In this document: one piece after another, positions 1-10,027 of the stretch
Layout: every line of letters starts with the position of its first letter
How positions within the stretch are numbered: the stretch's first letter is position 1
DNA from: Erinaceus europaeus
Taxonomy: Eukaryota > Chordata > Mammalia > Eulipotyphla > Erinaceidae
Assembly (NCBI RefSeq): GCF_950295315.1
Contig: NC_080175.1
Coordinates: 84,881,566 to 84,945,565, forward strand
Reading direction: 5' to 3'
DNA: 64,000 nt
Notes under the pieces: generated by a model
The model's database searches: none
What the model was told of the DNA's origin: nothing
Seen by the model: only the letters and a program-made list of their open reading frames with translations
Program-made: the position numbers and the translations under genes

Positions 1-1397
1 AATATGTATCCAGTATATCTGGATTGCTCTCTCTGTGTCACTGAAAAAAAAATTAACAGTCTCAAATACTATCAACTTCAGCACCTAAAGTCTCATTATC
101 TAGATTCTTTTGGCATTTTGCTATTTATAGAAAACCCAGAGAAGATGTAAAACAGTTCAATCAATATGCTCAATAAACAGCTCACCTAACTGAGGGGAGG
201 GGAAAAAATAACTTGGGCTCTTTGTTTCATTAATATTAAGACTTAGATATGTATTCTGTTTGCCTTTTTAAAGCAGAGAATCACCTACTCTCTCCCTGAG
301 TGGTCTTTTCAGAGACTAGTAACATGGGCCTTTGTCCAAAGCCCTAATTCCAACTGACCCTGAGAAGAGTTAGAAAATATGTGGTGCTTTCTGGATTATT
401 TTAGGGAATAGTGATAAATTGTTTTGCAATTCAGAGCCTTAAGCATTAATTCCCATATTATGCTGCCAAATTCCCTCAAGTTAAATAATTTTACATTTTT
501 ATGAATTATATGTTCCTAGAGTAGCAGAGGCAAGTGTAGAGCTTCCAAGATTGCCCTTTTCTACTGTGGTTAATGAGCAGATATTTGCTTTACATCTATC
601 ATAGTCTATTACAGAAAAAATGCTGCATGTTATTGAATGTCCTCGAGTGAGATGCTGCCACTTCAGCTATTCACTGCCATAAGATATAAAAGGTAATCAC
701 CACATTTAATTCTCATAGTCTTAGAATGATAGGGCACACAAGCATTTGCTCTAGGCTATTAATAATACTGTAGTACAGCCTCTGTCGTTGTTTTATTCTG
801 ACTCTGTTTGGCCGTTAGAAATGTGCTTCAAATATTTTAGTGCATTTATGTCCAGTAACCATGTGAATTGATGCTTGTTTTATTCTGACTTCATTAGATT
901 ATTAGAATTGTACCTCAAGTATACTTAATGCATTATATTCAAGAACCATGTCTAAATTGGTATATTTTATCATTTTTGTCATTGTCCTCAAATAAACTGT
1001 GCGATTCCTAGAACATCTCCCAAAGGGACTGGCAGGAAACTTTGGGTAACAGAGCTTGTTTACTTCCTCTTTTCTTCCTAGACAGTTGTGTGAGTTTTAG
1101 CAAATAAGTCCTTCTTGCACAACTAAATGCCACTGCAAAATTAGAGAATATGACTCATATCCTGTTTTAGTATTTCAGCCTTATTTTCACTGTTATCCCC
1201 TCATTAACAAATTGAATCAGCCTTTAAAATGAGTAGTAAAGAAACAATTCGTGCTTATCAAATATAACCAAAGACCTACATTCATTTTGTTTCTGTGTTG
1301 GCTTGCTCTTAACTGAACAAAACATGAGTTTTTGATATAGTTTTTTTTTTTTTCTTTGTAGCCAGATCCTTCCCATGTGTGATTACTCCTAGCCACT
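1..1397. other. Unique AT-rich DNA, no gene seen
   Basis: No reading frame of note, SINE, L1 or LTR signature was recognised. The stretch is AT-rich with short T runs near its right end (about 1,341-1,353) that precede the next L1 insertion. Confidence 0.5.
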
Positions 1398-1812
1398 TTT
1401 TTTTTTTATTTTTTAAATTTTTTATTTAAGAAAGAATTAATGAACAAAAACATAAGGTAGGAGGGGTACAACTCTACACAATTCCCACCACCCAATCTCC
1501 ATAGCCCACCCCCTCCCATGATAGCTTTCCCATTCTCTATCCCTCTGGGAGCATGGACCCAGGGTCATTGAGGGTTGCAGAAGGTGGAAGGTCTGGCTTC
1601 TGTAATTGCTTCCCCGCTGAACATGGGCGTTGACTGGTCGGTCCATACTCCCAGTCTGCCTCTCTCTTTCCCTAGTAGGGTGGGTCTCTGGGGAAGCTGA
1701 GCTCCAGGACACATTGGTGGGGTCTTCAATCCAGGGAAGCCTGGCCAGCATCCTGGTGGCATCTGGAACCTGGTAATTGAAAAGAGAGTTAACATATGAA
1801 GCCAAACAATTT
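1398..1812 (-). mobile_element. 5'-truncated L1, 3'UTR only
   Basis: The segment matches, on the minus strand, the terminal part of the L1 3'UTR seen on the plus strand at about 33,010-33,430. Its T-rich left end is the A tail read in reverse. The two overlapping minus-strand frames here (122 and 76 codons) are the 3'UTR read by chance and are not genes. It is one of several copies in this window of the same non-coding 3' module. Confidence 0.7.
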
Positions 1813-1819
1813 TTTTTCC

Positions 1820-1945
1820 CAGTCAGAAGGAAAGACAGACACTACAGTACTGGAATGTCCTTCAGTTCCACAGGACTTCCCATGTGGTGCCAGAGCATGA
1901 ACCCGAGCTGTTCACCTGAACAAGTGCTTGTTCTACTTGGTGAAC
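1820..1945 (-). mobile_element. Degraded type D SINE fragment
   Basis: Read on the minus strand, the order of a promoter-like head, a GGTTCA-type box and a trinucleotide-rich body resembles the type D SINEs at 8,745 and 38,660. It is strongly diverged and no target duplication was found, so this is a tentative call. Confidence 0.35.
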
Positions 1946-3273
1946 TCTTTCTTCAACTACACAAGTTAATTATTCATCACATTTATAATATAACTCAGTC
2001 AAGTTCTTGAATTTGGAACAAAGATGTAGAGACTCTGTACTATTGTGACATCGTAATATCAAAATATACAGAAAGTATGCTTGGTAGTTTGGCCTAGAAT
2101 GCAAAATACCTTAAAAGATACTTCCTATAAGTAGCAATTCTTTTCTCCTCAGTTACTGATTATGCAGAAACAGTTTTCTTTCTCATATGAACAAAAAACT
2201 TTATAGAAACCATCCCTGACCTCATATAAATAATATTGACCCCAAATGAGTAGCAGTGACAAATACCAATGACAGAAACTGTGAGCTGCGCCTACCTGGC
2301 TTCTACCTAGTCATAGGATATGTAAGTTTCTCCATGAAAAGAAGCTCCTGAGTCACGTTTGTGGGAAAAATTACAATTTGTGCAAAAAATCAGTTGCATT
2401 AATTTAATTTTTAAGGAATTATAAGGATTTCATTACAAGTTCTCATTGCTATCTGGAAGTATTTCTGCTAGGTATCATGTGCTAAATTATGAACTGGGGT
2501 GGGGAAGCTCTGAGATGTAGTGTGACCACTTAATGTGAAAAAAAATTGAATATCACCAGTTCCCAAAACAACCTATGGAAACATATCAAATCATAAGGTT
2601 CCAAACTGAAAATATAATATTCCTAATGGTCTTGACAAAATAATGTGGATAGTTATTCATTGACTACTGACATGCACACTTCACATAATTCATTTGCATA
2701 TATTAATGAATATTGGTGCTTATGTAATAAAATATTGAATACAGTTTTGAACATAGGAACTCCTTGCAATCAAGACCATCTGATTCACATAAATAACATA
2801 ACAGACATACAAAATCTACATGCATAATATGAACCTTTACAAATAATTAGTAAATGCCAATGCAGCTAGAGATATAATTGTTCACTTCTATAATTAATAA
2901 ATATTATTTTAAGGCAAACATCTAATATTAGCAAAGTAGATTATAAAGGTTGTATACTGTGCTAGTAAAATGTAAATTAATAGAAGTAATTTTGAGGGCA
3001 GTTTGAAATAGTTTTTAACAATATGAAATACATTCCAATTCTTAAAACACAGATTTATATCAAGAAATCTATTTAGAGAATTAATTTGATTTATAAAAAA
3101 GGAATCTATCATTTCAAAAGCATAGACATTAGTAAAATATATATTATGAAGATAATGCCTGATTCAATTTCATACCACTTACCTGACGCAATATTGTTTA
3201 ACACTAAAAATTCATATTTCGAATTGTATTAAGAAAGAACATGCTTCTAAATCCTATTAAGAAATAAAATATA
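1946..3273. other. Unique AT-rich DNA, no gene seen
   Basis: There are only short frames (60-67 codons) with no recognisable domain, and no repeat signature that I can name. Confidence 0.5.
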
Positions 3274-3490
3274 GGGTCAGGTGATGGTGCACCTGCTTGA
3301 GTGCACATGTTACAGTGCACAAGGACCCAGGTTCAATCCCTCCAGCCCCCAACTGCAGGGTGAAAGCTTCACAAGTGGTGAAACAGGGCTGCCAGTATCT
3401 CTGTTTCTCTCCCTCTCTATTACTCCCTTCCCTCACAATTTCTGATTGTCTCTCCCCACTAAATAAATAAATATAATAAAAAAATAAAAT
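3274..3490 (+). mobile_element. Type A tRNA-derived SINE
   Basis: The head GGGTCAGGTGATGGTGCACC carries the A-box-like promoter half, and GGTTCAATCC is the B-box. The central AAGCTTCACAAGTGGTGAA core follows, then a pyrimidine-rich stretch and an AATAAATAAATA tail. It is complete and moderately diverged. Confidence 0.85.
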
Positions 3491-3879
3491 TCAAAAAGGA
3501 ATAGAATATAAAACTATCTTGAGTCCTATCCACTGTCTGTAAAATACATCTAAATTAATGTCATATAGACAGAACTGAAGTGGACCTGTTATTTAACATA
3601 TAAATTAAATTACTTGAGTCTTTTAAACACAAATTTAAGCTCTCTCCAAAAATTCTTTTGACTTACCAAGGATTTTAATCTTAATATAATTCTGTTTTTT
3701 AATATATTTCAATAGACAATTAATACTATTTCAATACATCTCTTTAGTAATGTTATTCTTATTTAAGTTAGTTATTTAATATGTTTTTAAACTACTGATA
3801 TTGGTAAATTTCCTTTTTTCTTATTTATAGTTGCATGGTGTTTATCAAATCTTTATGTTTATCAGGTCTATAAATTAAT

Positions 3880-4275
3880 CAAAATCTGTTTTCTATTTCA
3901 TTGATTTTGGTGGTGAGTGATAGTTCAATTTCATCTGCTTGCTTGTTTCAATCCAATTTCCCAGTACCATTTGTTGAAAAGATTCTCCTTTCACAGTCTA
4001 ATGGTTTGGGCCCCCTTGTCAAAAATTAGCTGACCATAGATGTGGGGGTTTATTTCAGGATCTTCAATTTTATTTCATTAGTCTCTGTGTCTATTTTGGG
4101 TCCCAGCAGTTTTGACTACAGTAGCTCTGTTATATAGCTTGAGATCAGGTAGTTTAATGGGGACTTTTGGTTCCAGATAAATTTTAGAAACCTTTGTTAT
4201 GTTCCTTTAAAGGAGCTCATCGGTACCTTGATGAAGATGGCATTAAATCTGCATATGGCTCTGGGTAGGATGGTC
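3880..4275 (-). pseudogene. Old L1 ORF2 fragment (part 1)
   Basis: Read on the minus strand this encodes a diverged piece of L1 ORF2 downstream of the reverse transcriptase. It includes the region equivalent to [20 protein letters not shown] in the copy at 30.7 kb. It is full of frameshifts. The same old element resumes at about 6,005, so the intervening 1.7 kb is a later insertion. Confidence 0.7.
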
Positions 4276-6004
4276 ATTTTTTAAAAATTATTTATAAAAT
4301 AAAAATTAAAAATGTTGGTAAGACCATAGGATAAAAGGGGTGCAATTCCACTCAATTCCCACTCCCAGAGCTCCGTATCCCATCACCTCCTTTGAAAGCT
4401 TTCCTATTCTTTATCCCTCTGGGAGCATGGAGCCAAGATCATTATGGGGTGCAGAAGGTGGAAGGTCTGGTTTCTGTAGTTGCTTCTCCTCTGAACATGG
4501 GCTTTGGAAGGTCTATCCATACTCCCAGCCTGTCTCTCTCTTTCTCTAGTAGGGCGGTACTCTGGAGAGGTGGGGTTCCTGGACACATTGGTAAGGCCAT
4601 CTGCCCAGGGAAATCAGGTTGGCATCATAGTAGCTTCTGCAACTTGGTCGCTGAAAAAGTATTAAGATATAAAGCAGAACAAATTGTTTAAAAAGCAGGA
4701 ACCTAAAGGCAAGAATATAGCAGATGATATTTAAGGTCTCTAGTTTGGAAAAAGCTTGTAACTCTGTTATTGGTATATTCCAAGGGGCTCATGACTTTAC
4801 TAAGTTTTGCCCGAGCCTGACAGCTAACAAACAGGTAGGCTAAAGGTATTGTCTGGGGAGATTGTGTCACAGTTGGTAACACAACTAGAAAGCTGGGTCA
4901 GGGAATAAAGTAGCTCCCAATTATGGGAAAAGTATATAAATATAGTTAACTGATAAACCCTATAGATTTGATCTGCGGTCCATATTCAGTGCAGCAGCCT
5001 GTGTAACCTCTGCATCCCTGTATATCTGAGCTTGTATTCTGTGGTCATAGAGAACATTCTAGGATGCACTCATTGCTGGACCAACCTCCCTTCAGAGAAT
5101 GGGGCAGTCCCTACCATTGTTGATCCGCATTGAGGGCAAGGTCCTATAGGGGCCCACAAAGAGGTCCATTATCTTGTTCCTGATGGTGATGACCAGTGAC
5201 AGTGGATAGCGGGATCTATTAGAAGTCTAGACCCATCATTTCTGTGTGAGAATTCCAGAATTCCCTCACTAAAGCTCAGGTGATGGGTTGAACTGGTAAA
5301 ACCCAAAGAGCCATCATTAAGTTATCTCAGTCTCTTGCCCTTATCCAACTTTTATAGTCCTTACTTTTTCTGACAAGGTTAGCCTTGGAGTGATTGAGAG
5401 AAGTGAAATAGAAAGTAGGTGAGGAGGGTATCTAGGTCTAAGTAGAAACTATTTGACTAAGTACTTTATGGTGTCTTTTTTTTAGATTTTTCTACTTGCT
5501 TGCTGCATTTATTGGGTCACTGCAAACTATTGTGCACTTCTGCTTTAAGGTATATATTTTCCCCTAACTTATGGGTACATATGCACATGTGCTCTGTCTC
5601 TTGGGCTGTGGTTCACGTCTAGGTGTTGTGCTTTTGTTAGGAAGTGCACCACCTAAAATGGAATTAAGGAGTCCTACGAGCTAGCAATGGTCTCACCAGA
5701 GCTAGGAATGGATCTGAAGGGATAACATCCCAGGCCTGCCAGGCCTGGCTTCTGTGGAGATAGTCTGAAGTGAATCATGTCAACATGTCAAGGCAGTACT
5801 GGTTGCACTGATTAGGTTGGCATCAACAGATGCAGTATCAGTTGGTATGGGTAGAGAGAAGCCTGTTGAAAAATCCCCACAGCAAAGGTTCCAGGACTGG
5901 GAGAAATATGGGTTTTACAAAGAATGGGAAGAGTTCCTGCTGTCTTAGGGTTTAAGAAGGCAATCGAGAGTTATTATTGTAATCAAGTTATATGTAAATG
6001 AATC
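4276..6004 (-). mobile_element. Younger L1 3'UTR (long form) nested in old L1
   Basis: The left part (4,290-4,690) is the reverse complement of the terminal 3'UTR module at 33.0-33.4 kb. The right part (5,490-5,960) is the reverse complement of 32.44-32.96 kb. Between them are about 750 bases that the 33-kb copy lacks but the 24-25 kb and 42.5-kb copies share, which defines a long 3'UTR form. It is AT-rich at its left edge (the A tail in reverse) and has no coding capacity. Old L1 ORF2 sequence flanks both sides. Confidence 0.75.
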
Positions 6005-6175
6005 CTTCTAAGTCATGAGCATGGAATGCCTTTCTATTTCTTTCTATCTCTTTCTACTTCCTTGAAAAGTTATTCATTCGTTTTCAGTGTAAAAGTCTTT
6101 TACTTCCTTTGTTAACTTTATTCCCAGACATTAGATTATTTTTGCTGCTATTGTGAAGGGAGGGAAAGCCAGCCC
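6005..6175 (-). pseudogene. Old L1 ORF2 fragment (part 2)
   Basis: This continues the old antisense L1 ORF2 broken at 4,275. CATGAGCATGGAATGCC and the following T-rich sequence match the usual mammalian L1 ORF2 stretch directly upstream of part 1 in element order. No open frame survives. Confidence 0.7.
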
Positions 6176-6184
6176 AACAGAGTA

Positions 6185-6520
6185 GCAGATTTTTTTTTTT
6201 TTTTGGCGGGGGGGCTTAGAAAATACCTAGTGCAACCTTGGTTGCTGTAGTTACCTTTGAGATCCTTATGGCTGTGAGGACTTTCTACTCCCTGAGGGAA
6301 GGATCTGTACCTTTAGGTTGTCTTTGCCTCTGCTATGATATTCCCTGGGCTTCTCTTCCTCTGCTCTTGGGTTTTCTATGGTTTATGGCTTATCCTACTT
6401 ACTTGTTTCTGTAATTTCCATACATGTGGTTTTTGTTGACTCTGTTTCACATAGAATAGTCACAGTTCTGCTCTACAGCCTCCATCTTGCCTTGCTTCTC
6501 TTCATTACAGCATTTTGTAT
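6185..6520 (-). mobile_element. Possible L1 5'UTR remnant
   Basis: The segment starts with a 16-T run and a G run. It ends near CAGCCTCCATCTTGCC, which read on the minus strand gives GGCAAGATGG, like the YY1-type start of many L1 5'UTRs. It lies where the 5' end of the adjacent antisense L1 would be if the element had lost its middle. The assignment is tentative. Confidence 0.3.
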
Positions 6521-7540
6521 GTATAGTTAGATTGTCCCAAGCATATAATTTTTGATCTAATTAATAATTACATAGATAAAAAATTATAGTCCTAATATTT
6601 ATGTACTATCTTGTAAATATAAACTTAAGAAGCTTTTTCCAATGTGTTGTTCACACACACTGTTAAAAAATTATTTTCACTGTTTTGCATTGTTGTTTAC
6701 ACTTATTCAGGAGAGGCAATGTTGTTAAGTCTTTGGGGAGACTGCTCATTGATATATTCAGATGATAGATGTGCTTCCTTGATTGACTTAATGCTTGTGA
6801 TTGCGGCAGCAGGAGAAAAAAAAGTATTTTTAGGTGTGTTAGAAAGAAGTGTCAAAGCACCTCACGCTGAACAAAACAGGCCAAGATTACATTCATGCCT
6901 CATATTCAAGACAGTCTGTTCTTCCTTTCTTCTCATTCCGATTAACACTCACACACTCCTATATTTCCACTTGAGGAACTTAGTGCTCATAGATCTATAG
7001 GTTGATAAATGGTGTTACAGGAAAGCTCTTAATTCTATTTTTAACAGTGAAGATTTTCTGTTGGCTTCTGTACCAACTGAATGTTTAATTGTTTCAAACA
7101 TGCTTAGGGACCAGGATATCTTGAAGATTTATAATGTTATAGAATTGACAGCAGGAAAAAACACCAGGATTTATTAGTTAGTTCCCCAACTTGTAGGCAG
7201 GACTGGATCCAAGCCGACCCCAACATATGGATAGCCTCAGGAAAGAAGACTTCTCAGATCATTTCCATAGCTGCATGGTCCCTTGAAATGTTGTATTGTC
7301 AAAATAGTGCTTTAAAGGAAATCATAAGCTCAGATTTTAATGTTAATACAGTTATTGTTTTCATGGAATTATGCTTAAAAATACTACCTGTATGTCTTTT
7401 TTTTTTTTAATCTGTAAGACAACAATGGTGGGACACAATTTTCTGAGAAAATACCCTTGACAAACCTCATGAATTTGAGATAGTTCCAACTCTTCATTTT
7501 TGAGAAAAATAACTGTCAAATTGAAGAATTTTAAAAATCT
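6521..7540. other. Unique DNA, one chance 118-codon frame
   Basis: A plus-strand frame of 118 codons (6,644-7,000) lies here. It has hydrophobic patches but no family I recognise, no splice context and ordinary AT-rich composition, so it is treated as chance. Confidence 0.4.
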
Positions 7541-7541
7541 T

Positions 7542-7542
7542 A

Positions 7543-7583
<41 letters not shown>
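7542..7583. repeat. (TG)n microsatellite
   Basis: A pure TG dinucleotide run of about 20 units. Confidence 0.95.
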
Positions 7584-7584
<1 letters not shown>

Positions 7585-7603
7585 GTCACTGAGATTTCAT
7601 CAC

Positions 7604-7745
7604 TCCAGGTCAGCTTTTTCAGATAGAGAGACAGAAAGATAGGAGGAAAGGAAAAACAACACAGCACTTAAACAAGTTCCAGCCTGGTAGGGACTGAACT
7701 TGGGTCATATGCATGAGAGATAAGGTGAGCTATCCTTTTGGCCAT
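7604..7745 (-). mobile_element. Degraded tRNA-type SINE, C/D-like
   Basis: The minus-strand layout has a head at the right (GGCCAAAAGGATAGCTCACC) and a GGTTCA-like box, and ends in a GA-rich body. This resembles the C/D SINE group. It is diverged and lies between two TG microsatellites. Confidence 0.4.
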
Positions 7746-7824
7746 AAGTTATAACTTCTAAATATTGGATATCATGATAATTTATTTGTAATTTAATTTT
7801 CATTGTCTTCCTCATTGATGATAC

Positions 7825-7826
<2 letters not shown>

Positions 7827-7908
<82 letters not shown>
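7827..7908. repeat. (GT)n(GA)n compound microsatellite
   Basis: About 25 GT units run directly into about 15 GA units. The apparent minus-strand histidine/threonine-rich frame here is this repeat. Confidence 0.95.
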
Positions 7909-7910
<2 letters not shown>

Positions 7911-8344
7911 AAGAGATAGAGACTGTGAATTCCAAATTTGAAAACTAAGATCATTCCTTATTTTGGGGGTGTTTATTCTACATTTAAAATGGGAAAAAAG
8001 TCTTTAAACTTTCAGAAAAAATTAAAATAAAGTATTAATAACTATTTGTATCTAATGTTATAATACAAATAGGAAAAAGTATTTGCTTCAAGGAAAATAG
8101 TTTTGTTTGCCCAGGTCAATAATGCTATACTTGGGTTTTGAAAATTATGGACAATCTTTTCAAACTCTTGCTCTGCATGAAATGTGCTTAGAATGGTGTG
8201 GAATGCAGAATTACTACAGATCATATAATTAATTCACTACAATCCGGATCCTTCTGAGTCAAGTGTTTCTGAGAGTGAGACTTGGGGAGCTTCATTTGTT
8301 ACAAATATCTAAGGTAGAAGCATTGTCATGACCTAGGGACCACA

Positions 8345-8500
8345 TATTTTTAACTATTTATTTCTGAGTGAGAAGAGGAAGAGAAAAGAGAACCCGAGCA
8401 GTGATCTGACACATGTGCTTCCAGGAATCAAACTTAGTGGCTCAGAATTGAGAATCTGAAGATTCACCCACTGCATACCCCCCAACCAGACCACCATGCA
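8345..8500 (-). mobile_element. Degraded C-like SINE
   Basis: It begins ATTTATTTCTGAGTGAGAAG, read as a reversed tail, and holds TGATCTGACACATG and AATCAAACTTAG at the positions of the SINE core and B-box on the minus strand. It is strongly diverged. Confidence 0.35.
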
Positions 8501-8744
8501 ACTGGGGACACATGTACTAAACACTGTGTCTGAGTAGTATGAATAAGAAAGAGATATTGACTCACTTTGCAAATCTCATTATTTTGTCTTTCTGTGATAC
8601 CTCAACTATTTCTTATTTGCTTATCATGCTTCTTGATATTATAAATTGTTTAGAACTATCAAGTTAACATCTGTGTTCATTTTTCTCCTCTTTAAAACAT
8701 GGAAAAGTTGAAAGAGAGTAAATCTTCAGGAATGGTTTTGATAG

Positions 8745-8915
8745 GATAATAGAGATTGTCTACTGGGTAGTGCACCTGCCTTGCTTTTTATGCAGCCTGG
8801 GTTCAAACCTTGATGCCACGAGTGATTGCCGGGGCACTGGGGATGCTCTGGTGCTGGTGTGACTCCCTATGTCTGTGTCTCCCTCTTGGAGAGAAAAATT
8901 CTTGCTGTTATTAGA
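8745..8915 (+). mobile_element. Type D SINE
   Basis: CTGGGTAGTGCACCTGCC is the head and GGTTCAAACC the B-box. The body contains CTCTGGTGCTGGTGTGACTCC. The part from 8,801 onward is duplicated in inverted orientation at 9,517-9,907. Confidence 0.55.
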
Positions 8916-9201
8916 ATCATGTGGGACAGCTGAAAGAAGCAAATGTAGAAAGAGAGGCCAGGCGGTGGCACACCTGGTTAAGCACACACGTTACAGTGCA
9001 CGAGGATGCAGGTTCGAGCCTCTGGTCCCCACCTGAAGGGGAAAGCTTTACAAGTGGTGAAGTAGGACAGCAGGTGTGCCTTTCTGTCACTCCCCGCTCT
9101 CTGTCTCCCTCTCCTCTCTCAGTTTCTCTCTGTCTCTAGCCAATAATAAATACATAAAAAAATAACAAAACAAAACAAAACAAACAACCCCCTTAAAAAA
9201 G
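8801..9201 (+). repeat. Left arm of long inverted repeat
   Basis: By eye this 401-bp segment is identical to the reverse complement of 9,517-9,907, except for a 10-bp difference in a CAAAA tract (four units here, two in the other arm). It contains the end of a type D SINE, some unique DNA and a type A SINE. The spacer is 315 bp. Confidence 0.95.
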
Positions 9202-9202
9202 A
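8957..9202 (+). mobile_element. Type A SINE with CAAAA tail
   Basis: The head is GGCCAGGCGGTGGCACACC, the B-box GGTTCGAGCC, and the tail AATAATAAATACATAAAAAA plus CAAAA units. Imperfect flanking duplications AAATGTAGAAAGAGAG (left) and AAATATAGAAGGAAAG (right) support the limits. Confidence 0.85.
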
Positions 9203-9300
9203 AAATATAGAAGGAAAGACACATGCGCTTTAACCTTTCTCACCTCTATACCAATTTGCCAACTACTTGCAAATGCCACACATATGATGACGCTATTTTA

Positions 9301-10012
9301 TTTTTTTAATATTTATTTATTTATTTTCTTTTCATTGCCTTTTTATTGTTGTTGTAATTATTATTGTTGATGTCATCATTGTTGGATAGGACAGAGAGAA
9401 ATAGAGAAAGTAGGGGAAGAGAAAAATAGACACCTGCAAATCTGCTTCACCGCCTGTGAAGCGACTCCCCTGCAGGTGGGGAGCAGGGGGCTGGAACTGG
9501 GATCCTTATGCCTGTCCTTTTTTAAGGGGGTTGTTTGTTTTGTTATTTTTTTATGTATTTATTATTGGCTAGAGACAGAGAGAAACTGAGAGAGGAGAGG
9601 GAGACAGAGAGCGGGGAGTGACAGAAAGGCACACCTGCTGTCCTACTTCACCACTTGTAAAGCTTTCCCCTTCAGGTGGGGACCAGAGGCTCGAACCTGC
9701 ATCCTCGTGCACTGTAACGTGTGTGCTTAACCAGGTGTGCCACCGCCTGGCCTCTCTTTCTACATTTGCTTCTTTCAGCTGTCCCACATGATTCTAATAA
9801 CAGCAAGAATTTTTCTCTCCAAGAGGGAGACACAGACATAGGGAGTCACACCAGCACCAGAGCATCCCCAGTGCCCCGGCAATCACTCGTGGCATCAAGG
9901 TTTGAACTCCCCTGAAGGTGGGGAGCAGCGGGCTGGAACTGGGATCCTTATGCCTGTCCTTACGATTTACGCCACATGTGCTTAACCCGCTGCGCTACCG
10001 TCCAACTCCCAA
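9301..10012 (-). mobile_element. Type B SINE interrupted by inverted insertion
   Basis: The SINE occupies 9,301-9,516 and 9,908-10,012, with a left TTTATTTATTTATT tail and a right head ending GACTCCC-like. It is flanked by GATGACGCTATTTTA and GATGAGGCTATTTTA. Its middle is split by the inverted copy 9,517-9,907. A 56-bp piece of the SINE is present on both sides of that insert (9,464-9,519 and 9,906-9,961, two mismatches). Confidence 0.85.
9517..9907 (-). repeat. Right arm of inverted repeat, templated insert
   Basis: This is the reverse complement of 8,801-9,201, placed inside the type B SINE. It has no A tail of its own and no independent retroposition target duplication. The arm contains a full antisense copy of the type A SINE but lacks that SINE's right-hand target duplication. 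This fits copying of DNA rather than a second SINE insertion. Confidence 0.9.
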
Positions 10013-10027
10013 GGATGAGGCTATTTT

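Noticed and set aside
6644..7000. 118-codon plus-strand open frame
   Set aside because: No recognisable domain, AT-rich composition like its surroundings, and no promoter or splice context. This length occurs by chance in 64 kb.
7829..7908. Histidine/threonine-rich minus frame, possible repeat protein
   Set aside because: It is the translation of a (GT)n(GA)n microsatellite. The same applies at 52.6 and 63.7 kb.
8955..9030. tRNA-like promoter boxes, possible tRNA gene
   Set aside because: The A- and B-box-like motifs belong to SINE heads. There is no cloverleaf with a matching acceptor stem, here or in the other SINEs.
8921..9787. Identical 72-codon frames on opposite strands
   Set aside because: The identity is due to the inverted repeat covering a type A SINE, not to a duplicated gene.
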